This document shows positions 16,131 through 27,200 of a stretch of DNA of 64,000 nucleotides, piece after piece (the stretch's first letter is position 1; each line of letters opens with the position of its first letter). Source of the DNA: Verrucomicrobiota bacterium (lineage in GTDB: Bacteria > Verrucomicrobiota > Verrucomicrobiia > Limisphaerales > UBA11320); contig JACQFQ010000059.1 in the NCBI GenBank assembly GCA_016199985.1, forward strand, positions 43,788-107,787, in the 5' to 3' direction. The position numbers were made by a program, and so were the translations under genes. A model generated the notes under the pieces. It saw only the letters and a program-made list of their open reading frames with translations. It was not told the origin of the DNA and did no database searches.

Positions 16131-17120
16131 ATGAAATGGATTCAATTTCGTAGGATGGGCGGAAAGGCGTTCCTGATTATTTCAGGGTTCATGCTGGCGG
16201 GTTGCCAAACCCCAGACCTGAGACCGTTCCGCGACAGCACCGCCCAGATCCACAGCAGTGTTCTCGAGGCCAAGGATCTCTTCCTGGAGGAGCAGGAACG
16301 GGTGAAGGACCTGGTTCCGGACGCCGCCAAGGCCACGCTGGAGAAGCAGATCGAGGTCTTCAAAACGAACTGGGCCGCTCGCGTCAACGTGATGGAGTCG
16401 ATGGTGAAATACGCGAGCAGCTTGGCGTCGGTCGCCGAGGCGCCGGACAAGTCGAAGACCGCGTTGGAAGGGGTCGGTCAGTCGGTGTCGGAGTTGGCGA
16501 TCGCGGCGGGGCCCTACGCGCCGGCCGTGGAAGGCGCCAAGGACATCGCCCTCGAACTCATCGATCTCGCGAATCGGGTCCGCGCGGTGAAACAGCTGAA
16601 GAAGGCTGTGTTGACCACCGACAAGGACATGCAACGCGTCGCGCGGATTCTCTCCGCTGACTTCGGGATCATGAGGCGCGAGCTCGAAGATAAACAATCG
16701 AGCATCCGCAACCTCATGGATGATCCGCTCAGCCAACAGTTGCAGGCCCGCAGACAAGTGGAAAAGCGCGTCGGCGCGCTCGCGGAGAAGCTCACAGAGA
16801 ATCTCAGAGGCCAACCGCTCAACAACGCCGTTGGCGGGTTCAATCAAGACATGTCGGAGACGCAAAAGTACTTGGAGGAGTCGGATAAATGGTATCTCCC
16901 GCACAAGGCGCGCGTGGAATTGGCGGAGCGGCAGTTGACGGAGCACGTCAAACTTTTCCGAGACACCGAAGCGGCTCTCGCGCAGTGGGGCAAGGCGCAC
17001 GGCGAGTTGACCCGGGCGCTGCAGGAGGGATTGGCTCCGGACTGGACGCTCCTGAGGCAGTCCGCGGATCGGATAGAAAAGAGCATCAGGAAGATAACCA
17101 AACAGGATGACAAACCATGA
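16131..17120 (+). CDS. coiled-coil lipoprotein, unknown function
   Basis: About 330 residues from the ATG at 16131 (starts at 16107 or 16155 are also possible). Lipoprotein signal 'FLIISGFMLAGC' puts the lipidated cysteine at residue 25. The mature protein is almost wholly helical, with long heptad-like stretches (residues 30-80, 130-215, 235-320) rich in Lys, Glu and Ala, and no cysteines or obvious catalytic residues. The central, less charged part (about 95-135: 'VSELAIAAGPYAPAVEGAK') could be a hydrophobic hairpin. Middle gene of the 14973-17623 unit, overlapping the next gene by ATGA. Long helical lipoproteins occur as periplasmic spacers or as pore-forming-like proteins; neither can be chosen from sequence. 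Confidence 0.75.
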   Translation: MKWIQFRRMGGKAFLIISGFMLAGCQTPDLRPFRDSTAQIHSSVLEAKDLFLEEQERVKDLVPDAAKATLEKQIEVFKTNWAARVNVMESMVKYASSLASVAEAPDKSKTALEGVGQSVSELAIAAGPYAPAVEGAKDIALELIDLANRVRAVKQLKKAVLTTDKDMQRVARILSADFGIMRRELEDKQSSIRNLMDDPLSQQLQARRQVEKRVGALAEKLTENLRGQPLNNAVGGFNQDMSETQKYLEESDKWYLPHKARVELAERQLTEHVKLFRDTEAALAQWGKAHGELTRALQEGLAPDWTLLRQSADRIEKSIRKITKQDDKP

Positions 17121-17623
17121 GCAACGATTCCAAGAAACCGACAACCGCGCTGGCATGGGCGAGCGCTCTCGACGATATCATCAAGGACGGACGTATCGCC
17201 GTTCAATCCAAGGATCGCAAAGGCCTCACCGATGCCGTGAAGGCATTGAACAAGTTTATTGACGCCTTGGGCGATAGCGATCTGTGGACGCATGATTTGG
17301 ATCACACCGCGCGCGAGGCCTTGGGCCAAATGACGGTAGATATCACGGTGGCGACGAACGAGGATCTGGCCAGCCGAACCGAGGAACTGCGTCAACTGGG
17401 CAACGCTCTCAACGCGACCACCGCCGACAACGAAGCGCAGGCCGCCAATATTCGTCATGACAAGCTGACCCAAGCCCTGGTCTCCGCTCTCAACGCGGCC
17501 AAGGCGGCAAAGGAACTCCAGGCCGTCGTGACCGCCAACGCTGAGGATGGGAAGATCGGCGACGCGGCGGAGTCGCTGCTGAAGGCCATCTCCAGTTTTC
17601 AGGACGTGATAACGCGGGCCTAG
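17117..17623 (+). CDS. small helical soluble protein, third gene of the unit
   Basis: 168 residues, no signal peptide or membrane segment, no recognised family. Predicted all-helical: short Ala/Lys/Asp-rich helices such as 'LDDIIKDGRIAVQSKDRK', 'LTDAVKALNKFIDALGD', 'LTQALVSALNAAKAAKELQ'. It starts with an ATG overlapping the stop of the lipoprotein gene (ATGA), so the amounts of the two proteins are probably linked. Being cytoplasmic while its partners are membrane-bound, it may be a regulator or a cytoplasmic cap of the complex. No terminator hairpin was found after it; the PQQ gene starts 130 bases later. Confidence 0.75.
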   Translation: MSNDSKKPTTALAWASALDDIIKDGRIAVQSKDRKGLTDAVKALNKFIDALGDSDLWTHDLDHTAREALGQMTVDITVATNEDLASRTEELRQLGNALNATTADNEAQAANIRHDKLTQALVSALNAAKAAKELQAVVTANAEDGKIGDAAESLLKAISSFQDVITRA

Positions 17624-17753
17624 CAGTCTTGGCGCTGTTGGGACATCTCGCCGCAACCGGCGCCCATGGCATCGGGTGCGCCGGGGCTTCCCTCACGGAC
17701 TTCTTTCCGCTCGTGCTCGCATGGGCTTCGTGCTCCGCTCCGACAGGCCAATT

Positions 17754-19880
17754 ATGAACCGATTGCTTCTCGCCGTTCTCTTGCTGCCGTGCGCCGCCGC
17801 CGCCGCCGGCCCCGACTGGGCCGCGTACCTCGGAGACAAATCCGCGAGCCATTTCTCCGCTCTCAAGCAAATCACGCCAAAGAATGTCGCGCGCCTGGAG
17901 GTCGCATGGACTTACCACGCCGGCGGCGTGGATCCCAACAACCGATCGCAGATCCAGTGCAATCCGCTCGTGATCGACGGCGTGCTGTACGGCACGACTC
18001 CCGATCTCCAATTGTTCGCGATGGACGCTTCCACCGGACGCGAGAGATGGCGCTTCAATCCCGCATCAGAGCCGGGCCTCGCGAAATCCGCGGTCAACCG
18101 GGGATTGGCGTATTGGGCTGAGGGCGAGGATCGCCGGATACTCTACGCGAACGATCGCTTTCTCCACGCCATCGACGCCCGAACCGGCCGGCGCATTCCC
18201 AGCTTCGGCCAGGCGGGCTCGATCGACCTGAAACGCGATCTGGGTCGCGATGTGACCGGGCTCTCGTTGCAAGTCACCACGCCGGGCATCGTCTATGGCG
18301 ACCTCATTGTCATGGGAATGCGCGTCGGAGAAGGCCCGGCGCCGGCCGCGCCGGGACACATCCGAGCCTACAATGTTCGAACCGGCGCTTTCGTCTGGCG
18401 ATTCCACACGATCCCCCAGCCCGGGGAGCCGGGCTACGAAACCTGGCCGCCCAACGCGTACCAGCATGTCGGGGGCGCGAATGTGTGGGCCGGGTTCGCC
18501 CTCGATGAGAAGCGCGGAATTGTCTTTTGTCCGACGGGATCGGCCGCCTTCGACTTTTGGGGAGGCAATCGGATAGGAGAGAATCTTTTCGCCGATTGCC
18601 TCATCGCGCTTGATGCCCGCAACGGAAAACGGCTATGGCATCAGCAACTCGTGCGACATGACCTTTGGGATCGCGATCTCCCGGCGGCTCCCGATCTGGT
18701 CACGGTCGTCCGCGGCGGACGGAGGATCGACGCGGTCGCCCAGGTGACGAAGTCGGGCCATGTCTTCCTGTTTCATCGCGAGACCGGCGAGCCTCTCTTT
18801 CCCTTGCGGGAGATCGCGGTCCCGGCATCCGACCTCCAAGGCGAGGTCGCGTGGCCGACCCAGCGGATTCCTGTCCGTCCCGCGCCCTTCGCCCGGCAGG
18901 TGTTCACCTACGACGAAATCACCGACATCTCCCCCGAGTCGCATCGCCAGGTTCTCGAACGTTTCGTGAAGGCGCGTCCCCATGTCCCGTTTCAACCGCC
19001 GAGCCGCGAGGGAACGATCATTTTCCCGGGCTTCGACGGCGGCGCGGAGTGGGGGGGCGCGGCGGTGGATCCTGATGGCGTGCTCTATGTCAACGCGAAC
19101 GAGATGCCGTGGATACTCAACATGGTGGAGACCCGTCGACAGGGATCCGAATCCTCGGGGAGCGGCCTGGCGATCTACAACCAGATCTGCGCCGCGTGTC
19201 ACGGAATTGAGAAGCTCGGCAACAAGGCCCAGAATGTTCCGTCGCTCGTCGGTTTGGGGCAGCGCATGAAGACGGACGCTGTGCTCGCGCTGTTGAGCGC
19301 AGGCAAGGGCGTGATGCCCTCGTTTGCGTTCTTGAGCGAGAAGCAGCGTCAGCGCGTCGCCGACTATCTGTTGGGCGCCGCGGAGCCCAAGGACGCCGCG
19401 GAGCGCTCCGGGCCCGGGACCGACGCCGCGAGCGCCGCGGACGCGCTCGGGTCGGTGCCCTACACCATGACCGGCTACAACCGGTGGCTGGACACGAATG
19501 GCTACCCCGCGGTGAAGCCGCCTTGGGGAACCCTGAACGCGATTGACCTGAACACAGGCGACTATCGATGGCGAGTTCCTCTCGGAGAGTATTCGGAGCT
19601 GAAGGCGAAGGGCATTCCGCCGACCGGTACCGAGAACTACGGAGGCCCCATCGTGACCGCGGGGGGATTGGTGTTCATCGCGGCGAGCCGTGATGAGAGG
19701 ATTCGGGCATTCGATCGGAAGACCGGGAAGGAGCTGTGGAGCGCCCCGCTGCCCGCGGCGGGATACGCGACGCCCGCCGCCTACATGGCGAACGGCCGGC
19801 AATACATCGTGATTGCCTGCGGCGGCGGAAAGATCGGCACGCGCAGCGGCGATGCCTATGTGGCGTTTGCTCTGCCGTGA
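17754..19880 (+). CDS. PQQ-dependent sugar/alcohol dehydrogenase with embedded cytochrome c domain
   Basis: 708 residues from the ATG at 17754, which gives a clean signal peptide (MNRLLLAVLLLPCAAAAA). The mature protein is an eight-bladed PQQ propeller of the quinoprotein glucose dehydrogenase type: 'LEVAWTYHAGG', 'RERWRFNP', 'ANDRFLHAIDARTGR', 'RLWHQQLVRHDLWDRDLPAAP' (the DxWD motif). A c-type cytochrome (CAACH, C479/C482/H483) is inserted between propeller blades at about residues 470-565, before the last blades resume with 'GTLNAIDLNTGDYRWRVPLGE'. This inserted-heme arrangement is common in PVC bacteria and lets electrons pass from PQQ to heme. Periplasmic oxidation of a sugar or alcohol is expected. 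A second propeller gene follows 38 bases downstream. Confidence 0.9.
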   Translation: MNRLLLAVLLLPCAAAAAGPDWAAYLGDKSASHFSALKQITPKNVARLEVAWTYHAGGVDPNNRSQIQCNPLVIDGVLYGTTPDLQLFAMDASTGRERWRFNPASEPGLAKSAVNRGLAYWAEGEDRRILYANDRFLHAIDARTGRRIPSFGQAGSIDLKRDLGRDVTGLSLQVTTPGIVYGDLIVMGMRVGEGPAPAAPGHIRAYNVRTGAFVWRFHTIPQPGEPGYETWPPNAYQHVGGANVWAGFALDEKRGIVFCPTGSAAFDFWGGNRIGENLFADCLIALDARNGKRLWHQQLVRHDLWDRDLPAAPDLVTVVRGGRRIDAVAQVTKSGHVFLFHRETGEPLFPLREIAVPASDLQGEVAWPTQRIPVRPAPFARQVFTYDEITDISPESHRQVLERFVKARPHVPFQPPSREGTIIFPGFDGGAEWGGAAVDPDGVLYVNANEMPWILNMVETRRQGSESSGSGLAIYNQICAACHGIEKLGNKAQNVPSLVGLGQRMKTDAVLALLSAGKGVMPSFAFLSEKQRQRVADYLLGAAEPKDAAERSGPGTDAASAADALGSVPYTMTGYNRWLDTNGYPAVKPPWGTLNAIDLNTGDYRWRVPLGEYSELKAKGIPPTGTENYGGPIVTAGGLVFIAASRDERIRAFDRKTGKELWSAPLPAAGYATPAAYMANGRQYIVIACGGGKIGTRSGDAYVAFALP

Positions 19881-19918
19881 TTGACGATCCGCGCCGCGCC
19901 TGTTCTGCTCCGCGGCAA

Positions 19919-21280
19919 ATGCGAACGCGTCGACCCTTCTCGGTTCAGTCCTTCATGGGCCGCGCTGCCTGTGTGGCGGCCGCCTTGTTTATGGCCGCGG
20001 TCCCTGGCAGGGCCGACGATTGGCCCCAGTGGCTGGGTCCTCAGCGCGACGCGGAGTGGCGTGAAACCAAGATTGTTGAGAAGTTCCCGGCCGAGGGCCT
20101 CAAGCCTCAGTGGCGAGCGCCGATCGGCGGCGGATATAGCGGCCCCGCCGTTGCGGGAGGGCGTGTCTATGTCATGGATCGACAGCTGCCGGCGGGAGGA
20201 AAGAATCCAGCCAATCCCTTTGATCGGGCGCAGATACCCGGACAAGAGCGTGTGCTGTGCCTCGACGCTTCCAATGGGAAGATGATCTGGCATCATGACT
20301 ACGACTGCCCGTACACGGTCAGCTACGCCGCCGGACCTCGCGTGACGCCCGTGGCGCATGAGGGGAAGATCTACACGCTCGGAACCGAGGGTCATCTGCT
20401 CGCATTGAACGCAACGGACGGAGCCGTGCTCTGGTCGCATGATTTCAAGAAGGACTTCAACATCCCGACGCCGTTGTGGGGATTTGCGGGACATCCGCTC
20501 ATTGATGGAGATCGGGTGATTTGCCTGGCCGGGGGCACGGGCAGCGTGGCCGTGGCGTTCCACAAGGACACGGGCAAGGAGCTATGGCGGGCGCTGAGCG
20601 CGAAGGAGCCCGGCTATGCGCCGCCGGTGATTTACACCTACGCCGGAAAACGTCAGCTGATCTTTTGGCATCCAGAGTCGGTCAATAGCCTGGATCCGGA
20701 GACGGGCAGGGTGCTTTGGACCTACCCGACCGCGCCCATCCGATTCGGCATGACGATTCCGATGCCCCGGCAGGCGGGAGATCTCTTGTTTCTGACGTCG
20801 TTCTACAATGGCTCGCTCATGCTGCGTGTCGGGCCGGAAGGGCCGGCGAAGGTTTGGGAGAGTCGAAAGATCAGCGAGAAGGACACAGATGGTTTGCACA
20901 GCGTGATGAGCACGCCGTGGATTCAGGACGGCTACATCTACAGCCCCTGCAGCTACGGGCAATTCCGATGCGTCAACGCCGCGACCGGCGACCGGCTCTG
21001 GGAAACCTACGAGCCGACGTCCGGCAAGTCGGAGCGATGGGGCCATGCCTTTGTGGTGAAGAACGGCTCGCGCTGGTTTCTTTTTAGCGAGCGAGGCGAC
21101 TTGATCATCGCGAAGCTGTCGCCAGGGAAGTACGAAGAAGTGAGCCGCTCCCCGCTGCTCGAGCCGACGAATCGCGATCCAGGCCGCCCGGTTGTGTGGT
21201 CGCATCCGGCCTTCGCCAATAGATCCATCTACGCGCGGAACGATCGGGAGATCGTATGCGTCTCGTTGGCCTCCCCGTGA
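19919..21280 (+). CDS. secreted PQQ-like (BamB-type) beta-propeller protein
   Basis: 453 residues from the ATG at 19919 (an ATG at 19955 is possible), signal peptide 'AACVAAALFMAAVPGRA'. Mature repeats: 'DDWPQWLGPQRDAEWRE', 'VLCLDASNGKMIWHHDYD', 'LLALNATDGAVLWSHDF', 'VNAATGDRLWETYEP', i.e. PQQ-enzyme-like blades without the catalytic DxWD or heme motif. Such 'outer membrane protein assembly factor BamB family' proteins are very numerous in Planctomycetes and Verrucomicrobia, often close to dehydrogenases, and their function is mostly unknown. It lies 38 bases after the dehydrogenase and is likely co-transcribed. The 3' end is 20 bases from the convergent giant gene. Confidence 0.85.
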   Translation: MRTRRPFSVQSFMGRAACVAAALFMAAVPGRADDWPQWLGPQRDAEWRETKIVEKFPAEGLKPQWRAPIGGGYSGPAVAGGRVYVMDRQLPAGGKNPANPFDRAQIPGQERVLCLDASNGKMIWHHDYDCPYTVSYAAGPRVTPVAHEGKIYTLGTEGHLLALNATDGAVLWSHDFKKDFNIPTPLWGFAGHPLIDGDRVICLAGGTGSVAVAFHKDTGKELWRALSAKEPGYAPPVIYTYAGKRQLIFWHPESVNSLDPETGRVLWTYPTAPIRFGMTIPMPRQAGDLLFLTSFYNGSLMLRVGPEGPAKVWESRKISEKDTDGLHSVMSTPWIQDGYIYSPCSYGQFRCVNAATGDRLWETYEPTSGKSERWGHAFVVKNGSRWFLFSERGDLIIAKLSPGKYEEVSRSPLLEPTNRDPGRPVVWSHPAFANRSIYARNDREIVCVSLASP

Positions 21281-21299
21281 GTCCGATGTTCCACTCCGC

Positions 21300-24200
21300 T
21301 CAGGGTCTTCGGAGCCGGTAGAACCGAGCGCTGACGTCGGTGGGCTGCCGCACGGACTTTCGCCCGGCGGCCGTCGCGGCCGCTATGGCGCTGGGCTGCC
21401 AGTTGGCTTGTGGCCCGATCGCGAGGGAGTATTCCAGAGAATACCCGGTCGCGGTCTCGGGCCAGGAGACCAGCACATCGAGGCCATCCAGCGCGATGGA
21501 TAAGATCGGCGCCCCGGTCACGCCCCCGCTGAAGAGCGTGATTTCGCCCAGCACGGCCATGCTGTTCGCGGAGGAGACGACGTCCACAGGAATCCGCGCT
21601 AACAGCGCGCCGTTTTCCACATTGAAGCGCGCGATTGTCGGCGGCGTGCCGCCCACGCTCCAGAAGGAGACGCCGTCCGGATCCAGGTTGACGGACATCC
21701 AGTTCCGGACGCCGGCGATACTGTATTCACGGATGAGCGTCCCCGCCGGATCCCGCAATTCCAGTCTCGAGCGCGTTGCAAGCAGCAGGCTGCCGTCGCG
21801 AAGAACGCGCAGCCCGGCCAGGTCCAGCGAGTCGGTGGCCACATCCGGTAATTGCTGATGGGCGCCCAGATCGAAGCGCTTGATGCTCGAGCCCTCGGAT
21901 GTGTAGTAGACCGTGTGCCCGTCGGCGCCGACGTCCAGCCAGTTCACGCCCCCTCGGTCGACTGCGGCGGTGAACGAGGACAGGGCAAGGTCGGTGGGTC
22001 CGAACACGCGCACATTGTCTGTCGGGTTCTCAAAGCCAACAAGAAATCCGCCGGCGGCGTCGAAGAGAATGGATTCCGTGTCGGAATCGTTTCCGGTAAA
22101 CAGCGGAGGGAGCGGATGGGCGCAGGCGTCGAACCGGTGGATTTGGCCCTGTTCCAGTCCGGTCACGTAGAAGTGTCGGCTCGCGTTGAACGCCATCCCC
22201 GTGGCCTCCGAGTCGGGCAGCCTGAGCACGCGCACGGGGGTGCCGTCGGACCGCCGCCACTGAACGGCGCCGTCGGAGTATCCCGTGAGCAGATCGCCGG
22301 GCTCGAAGCATGCCTCGGGAGCCGGGCTGCCGAAGGTGAAGAACGGGGATGTGTTTCCGTCAGGGTCGGTGGCCGTGGCGCTGACATGCTCTGATGCGAC
22401 GGGAAAGGTCGCGTCGAAATCGCCATCCCCGGTGGGGAGGGTCGTCACGTTCACCGCGCCCAGGAAGGTTTTCCCTTCGCTGAGGTAAAACGCCGCGGGG
22501 TTGGCGGGGCTGGAGAAGATCTCCACCCGGTATGTCCTGTTCGGCAGCGAGTGAAGCGTGCCTTGCACCCTTGTGGAACCGGCGGATGAAGTCACTTGGG
22601 TGATGACCGGGGAGTTTTGAAGATCGTTCGCGCCAGTATCCAGATCGTCCGGGTCGTTGATCTGCGGCTCATCGTTGACGCTGCCCTCGCCGCCCAGGTT
22701 GATCCCTATGCCGCCGTTCCCAAAGATGGAGTTGCCGCTGATGGTATGAGCGCTTCCGATGTAGATCAGGACGCCCGGCCCTCCGTTGAAGGCGATGACA
22801 TTGCCCTGACCCGGCTCGGATCCGCCGATCAGGATTCGAGCGTTCGCTCCGGCTTCGGAATACACGCCCACCGCCGCATTCGGGATCGGGGCCGCGCCGG
22901 CGGCGTCGAGCCCGATGTAATTCCCCTGAATGACCGTGCCCTGCGCCGCCTCGAGCAGGCCGATCCCCGCGTAACCCGCGGCGGCAATCACGTTTCGCGC
23001 CGCTGGCGCGCTGCCGCCGATACGATCTCCCTCGGACTTCGTCACGATGATTCCATAAGCCCTGGTCTTCCTGGCGATGTTTCCCGCTGAATTTACTCCT
23101 ACGAAGCATCCTTCGACGAGGTTATGTCCCGACACAGCGCCGCCTTTGCGCTCGCCGAAATAGATCCCGAAATTCCCGCCGTTCAACACAAGTCCGCGCA
23201 CGGTTGTAAGGCCGCCGTAGAACTCCAAGCCATCGCCGGTAATCTCGATTCCCATCACCGCGTTGTTGCCCGTCGCGAGCGAGTTTGGCTTTGATCCGGG
23301 CTGCGTGAAGCCGTCGATCGTGACCGGCACAGTGACGGCTGGAACGTAGGTCGTTGTGATGGTATGAGGCGTCGGCCCGGGAACGTTGAAAGCGATGGAG
23401 TCTCCGCCGGGCCCCCCGTTCGCGTCGAGGATGGCTTGCGACAGGGAGCCCGCGCCGGAGGCGTTGGTGTTTGTGACCATCCATGTTTTCTGCGCGGGAT
23501 TGACGACGTTGAGTGAAACGATGGAAAGATTGTTGGCCGCGTTCGGGTCGGGTTGGTCGCCCGCAACGGAGAAGGCGCTGATGACGACGTCGATCTGATT
23601 CGGCCGAACCACGATGCTCCAGTTCGTCGCGGTGCCAGCGGCCAAGATGGTGGCCGACGCTGTGGCTCTGCCGCCGCTCGATTGAACGCCGCTCGCGCCG
23701 GAAACGTAAGTGAATCCTGTTGGGATTTCCCAGCCCATGGATACCCCTGTGGCCGCGGTTGGGCCCGCGTTCGAGACGGTGACGGTGAACACAACGTTGC
23801 TTCTCGCCGGCAGCGGCGAGGCGGAGACGCTCTGGGCGATGGATAGGTCGTTCGCCGGCCCCGTTTGAGTGCAATGTGAGAACAGCGAAGTGTTGCCGTC
23901 CTCGTCCGTCGCGGTTGCGGTGATAAATCTTCCGGCCGGCAACGCGAGAGAGACCGGGATGGAGAATCCGGAAGCGCCCGATGGATCGGTCGTGACGGCG
24001 TTGGCGCCGATAAAATCGCGGCCTTCTCCGAAGCCCGTTGGGTCGCAAGCGTCGTTGGCGAACACCTCCACGAGATACTGCTTCGAAGGCGCTCCGAGGA
24101 GGAAGCCGCTCACGCTCGAGGCGCCCGGCGTGGCGCCGGTCACGCGCGGCCCGACGAAGGAGCCGACGATGCCCAGGGCGCCGTTCGAATGGATGGAATT

Positions 24201-27200
24201 CCTCAGGATGGACACACCGGCCGCACGACCCCCGAGGGTCACTCCGGCTTGCGAGTTGAAGGCGATTGTGTTTCCTGCGCCAGGGTCGGTCCCGCCGATC
24301 ACGCAATCGGGCGCGGACTCGCTGATGCCGGGCCCGAGGTTCGGCAGCGGCGCCGCGCCCGTCCGGTCCGTGCCGATCGCGTTGCCCTGTATCCGAACGC
24401 GACTGCTGGATGCACCGAACACAAACACGCCGACGTTGTTGTTGCCCGAGATCAGGTTCCTTTTGTCCGGAGTGAGCCCTCCAATCAGTGTGGGTTCATC
24501 GGCGCTCGTGGGGGTGTGAACATCATTCAACGTAATCCCGCCGGTGTTGTTGGGCGCCGCGTTCATGCCGGAAGCGTCCACGCCGATGAAGTTCCCCTCG
24601 ATGCGAGCGCCGGCGGTGCTGCTGAGGAGCGCGACGCCGCTGCCGCCAAAGCGGTTGATGACCAATCCGCGCACGACGCTTCCGGCGCCTCCGCTGAGCA
24701 GCGTCAGTCCGTTCGCCGAACCGCCCGCGGCCTGGCTGCCGTCGATTTCGATCATCAGCGCGCCATTGTGCCCCGACGCGAGGCTGTTGCTCCTCGAGCC
24801 CGGCTGCGTGTAGCCGTCGATGATCACCGGCGATGTGATGAGGGGCAGCGCTGCGACGGGACGCAGGGTGTGAACTCCTCCACCCGGGATGTTGAAAGTG
24901 ATGACATCCAGCCCGGCCCGGTTGTTCGCGTTCTGGATCGCCTTCCGAAGCGAGCCTGGCCCGGAGTCATTGGTCGTGAGAACCACCGTGGGCGACGCCG
25001 GGCCGTCGACCACGAGTGTTGTTTGAAGGGAGAGGTAGTCTGCCGAACTGGAACTCAATCCATCACCGATCATTCGAGCGCTGTTCGTGATTGTGCCCGC
25101 GAAAAGGGGCGTCACCTGGACGGTCATCCGGGCGGTGGCCCCCGTCGGCACGGTACCGAGGCTGAACACAACACGTCCTTCGGCCTGCGAGAATGACCCT
25201 TGGCTTGTTGTCGCCTGTGTGAAAGTCGCGCCCACGGGCAGGAGATTGGTGACCACGACGTTCGCAACCGCGGCCCCGGTGTTGTTCACCACGGTCACGC
25301 TGTAAGCCACCTTGGCGCCTGCGCTGACAGGATCCGCGTTGTCAGAGCTGGCGATTGCCATCCCGCTGTTCGCCGCGTTGAATCCGCCGCGAATGGCGAA
25401 CGTTGGAACCGGCCCGAGCTGCTGGCTGGAAGAGTTCAGCGGATCCACTTGGTACTCGATGTACATGCGATCCAACAGAGCGCCGGTGGCGATGTTAAAC
25501 CGATTCAGGAACGCTCCGTTTCCCGCGGCCCAGAAGGACTTGGCGTCGGGCAACGCGCGCGTTTGCGACCAGCCTTGCGGAACGGAGCTCTGACCGAAGA
25601 GCCGAAGGGTTGCTCCCGCCCGGCTGAGAAGTGCGATCAAGTTGGCGTTCGCGACGAGAACCTGCTGATCGGGAAGGATGTTAATGTCGAGCACCTGGGG
25701 GCCGGACAGCGTCGCAAAATCGGAGAGAGGAAACTCGTTCGCGATGTCGTAGCGCCGGACGGTGCTGATGGACGGACTGAAGAGGAGCGTCTGCTGATCG
25801 GCCGCCACATCGAATCGCGTGCGCTTGCCGAACGAAAGCGTTGCCATTAGAGATCCCTCGGGGCTGAATTTCATGAGATCCCCATTGTCCAGGCCGACCC
25901 ACTGGTTTCCCAGCGCGTCCAATCGGACGCCGATGGTGTTGAAGAGGATCCCGCTCGTGTTCGTTCCGATCGGATTCCCGTTCACGTCGAACTTCACCAC
26001 GGATCGCCCATCGACCGTGGTGGCGAAAAGGTTGCCCGCCGGATCCAGGGCCAGACCTTGCGGGGCGGCCGCGGTCGCCGCTCCGGTGCGCAGCTCCTTG
26101 ACCGGAGTTCCGTCCGCCCGCCGCCACTGGATCCGACTGCCGTCGATGCTCACAAAGAGGTCGCCGAGCTGCGGCGTCGCGGGCGGAAGCGGCGGGTTCA
26201 GCGTGGAGTACTCCGATGTGTTGTCGTCCGGGTCGGTGGCTGTGGCCGTCACGTTGGTTGCGAGACCGGCGAACATCGCCTGGAAGGAGGCCTTTCCATT
26301 GGCGTCGGTCGTCACGTTGGTGGAGCCCAACCACTCGCGCCCCTCGCTGAGGATGAATGTCGGCCGGGGGTTTGGGTTTGAAAAGAATTCCAATCGGTAC
26401 TGCTTGCCCGCCGCGCTGTCCAGGGCGCCCGCGACGAGGGTGTTGCCGGCGATGTGCGTGACCTGCGCGATCTCGGGAAAGTTTTGGCCCAAGTTTCCGC
26501 CTTTGTCGCCGTCTCCGGGATCGTTGCGCGTCGGGCCATCCGCGGTGCCCGCGCTCTTGCTCAAGTCGATTCCTATCCCGCCGTTGCCAAAGATGGAGTT
26601 CCCGAGAATGGCGTTGAGCGTTGAGCGTGAAACAAACACGCCGACCATTTTGTTGAACGCGATCGTGTTGCCTTCGTCCTTCTGATCGCCGCCGACGCGG
26701 TTGCCAAGCGCCTGTCCGAGCGAGGCGCCGGAGATGAACACGCCGGCCTCCCAGTTCCCCAGCGGTTGCGCGCCTGTGATATCCGTTCCGATGAGATTGT
26801 GTTGGAGCGCGTTGGTGGCCGATGTTCCGAGATCTATGCCGTGCCCCAGATTGCCCGAGACCAAGTTGCTTCTGATCGTCGCGAAGTCCCCGCCCGGAGT
26901 AAGCCAGATTCCGCGATATCCATTCCCTCGCGCCTGCGTGCCCGTGGCGTCTGTTCCCACAAAGCAGCGTTCGACCTTGTTGCTCCGCGCGCTAATGCGA
27001 ATTCCGGACTGACTGAAACGGTTGATGGCCAGGCCCCGAATGACGCATCCCGGGGTCCCCAGTTCGATGCCGTCCACGCCTGCCGCGCCGGCGAGCGACC
27101 CATCGATCTCAATGATGGGCCTGTCCGAGTAACCGGGCTGCGTCGTGCCGTCGAGGACTAGGGGAGAGAGAAAGACGGTGGGCAGCGAAGATGTCGGCGA

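Noticed and set aside
14973..17623. Reading the three-gene unit as a defence or toxin system
   Set aside because: No nuclease, ATPase, TIR, protease or pore motif was seen; only helical and membrane parts.
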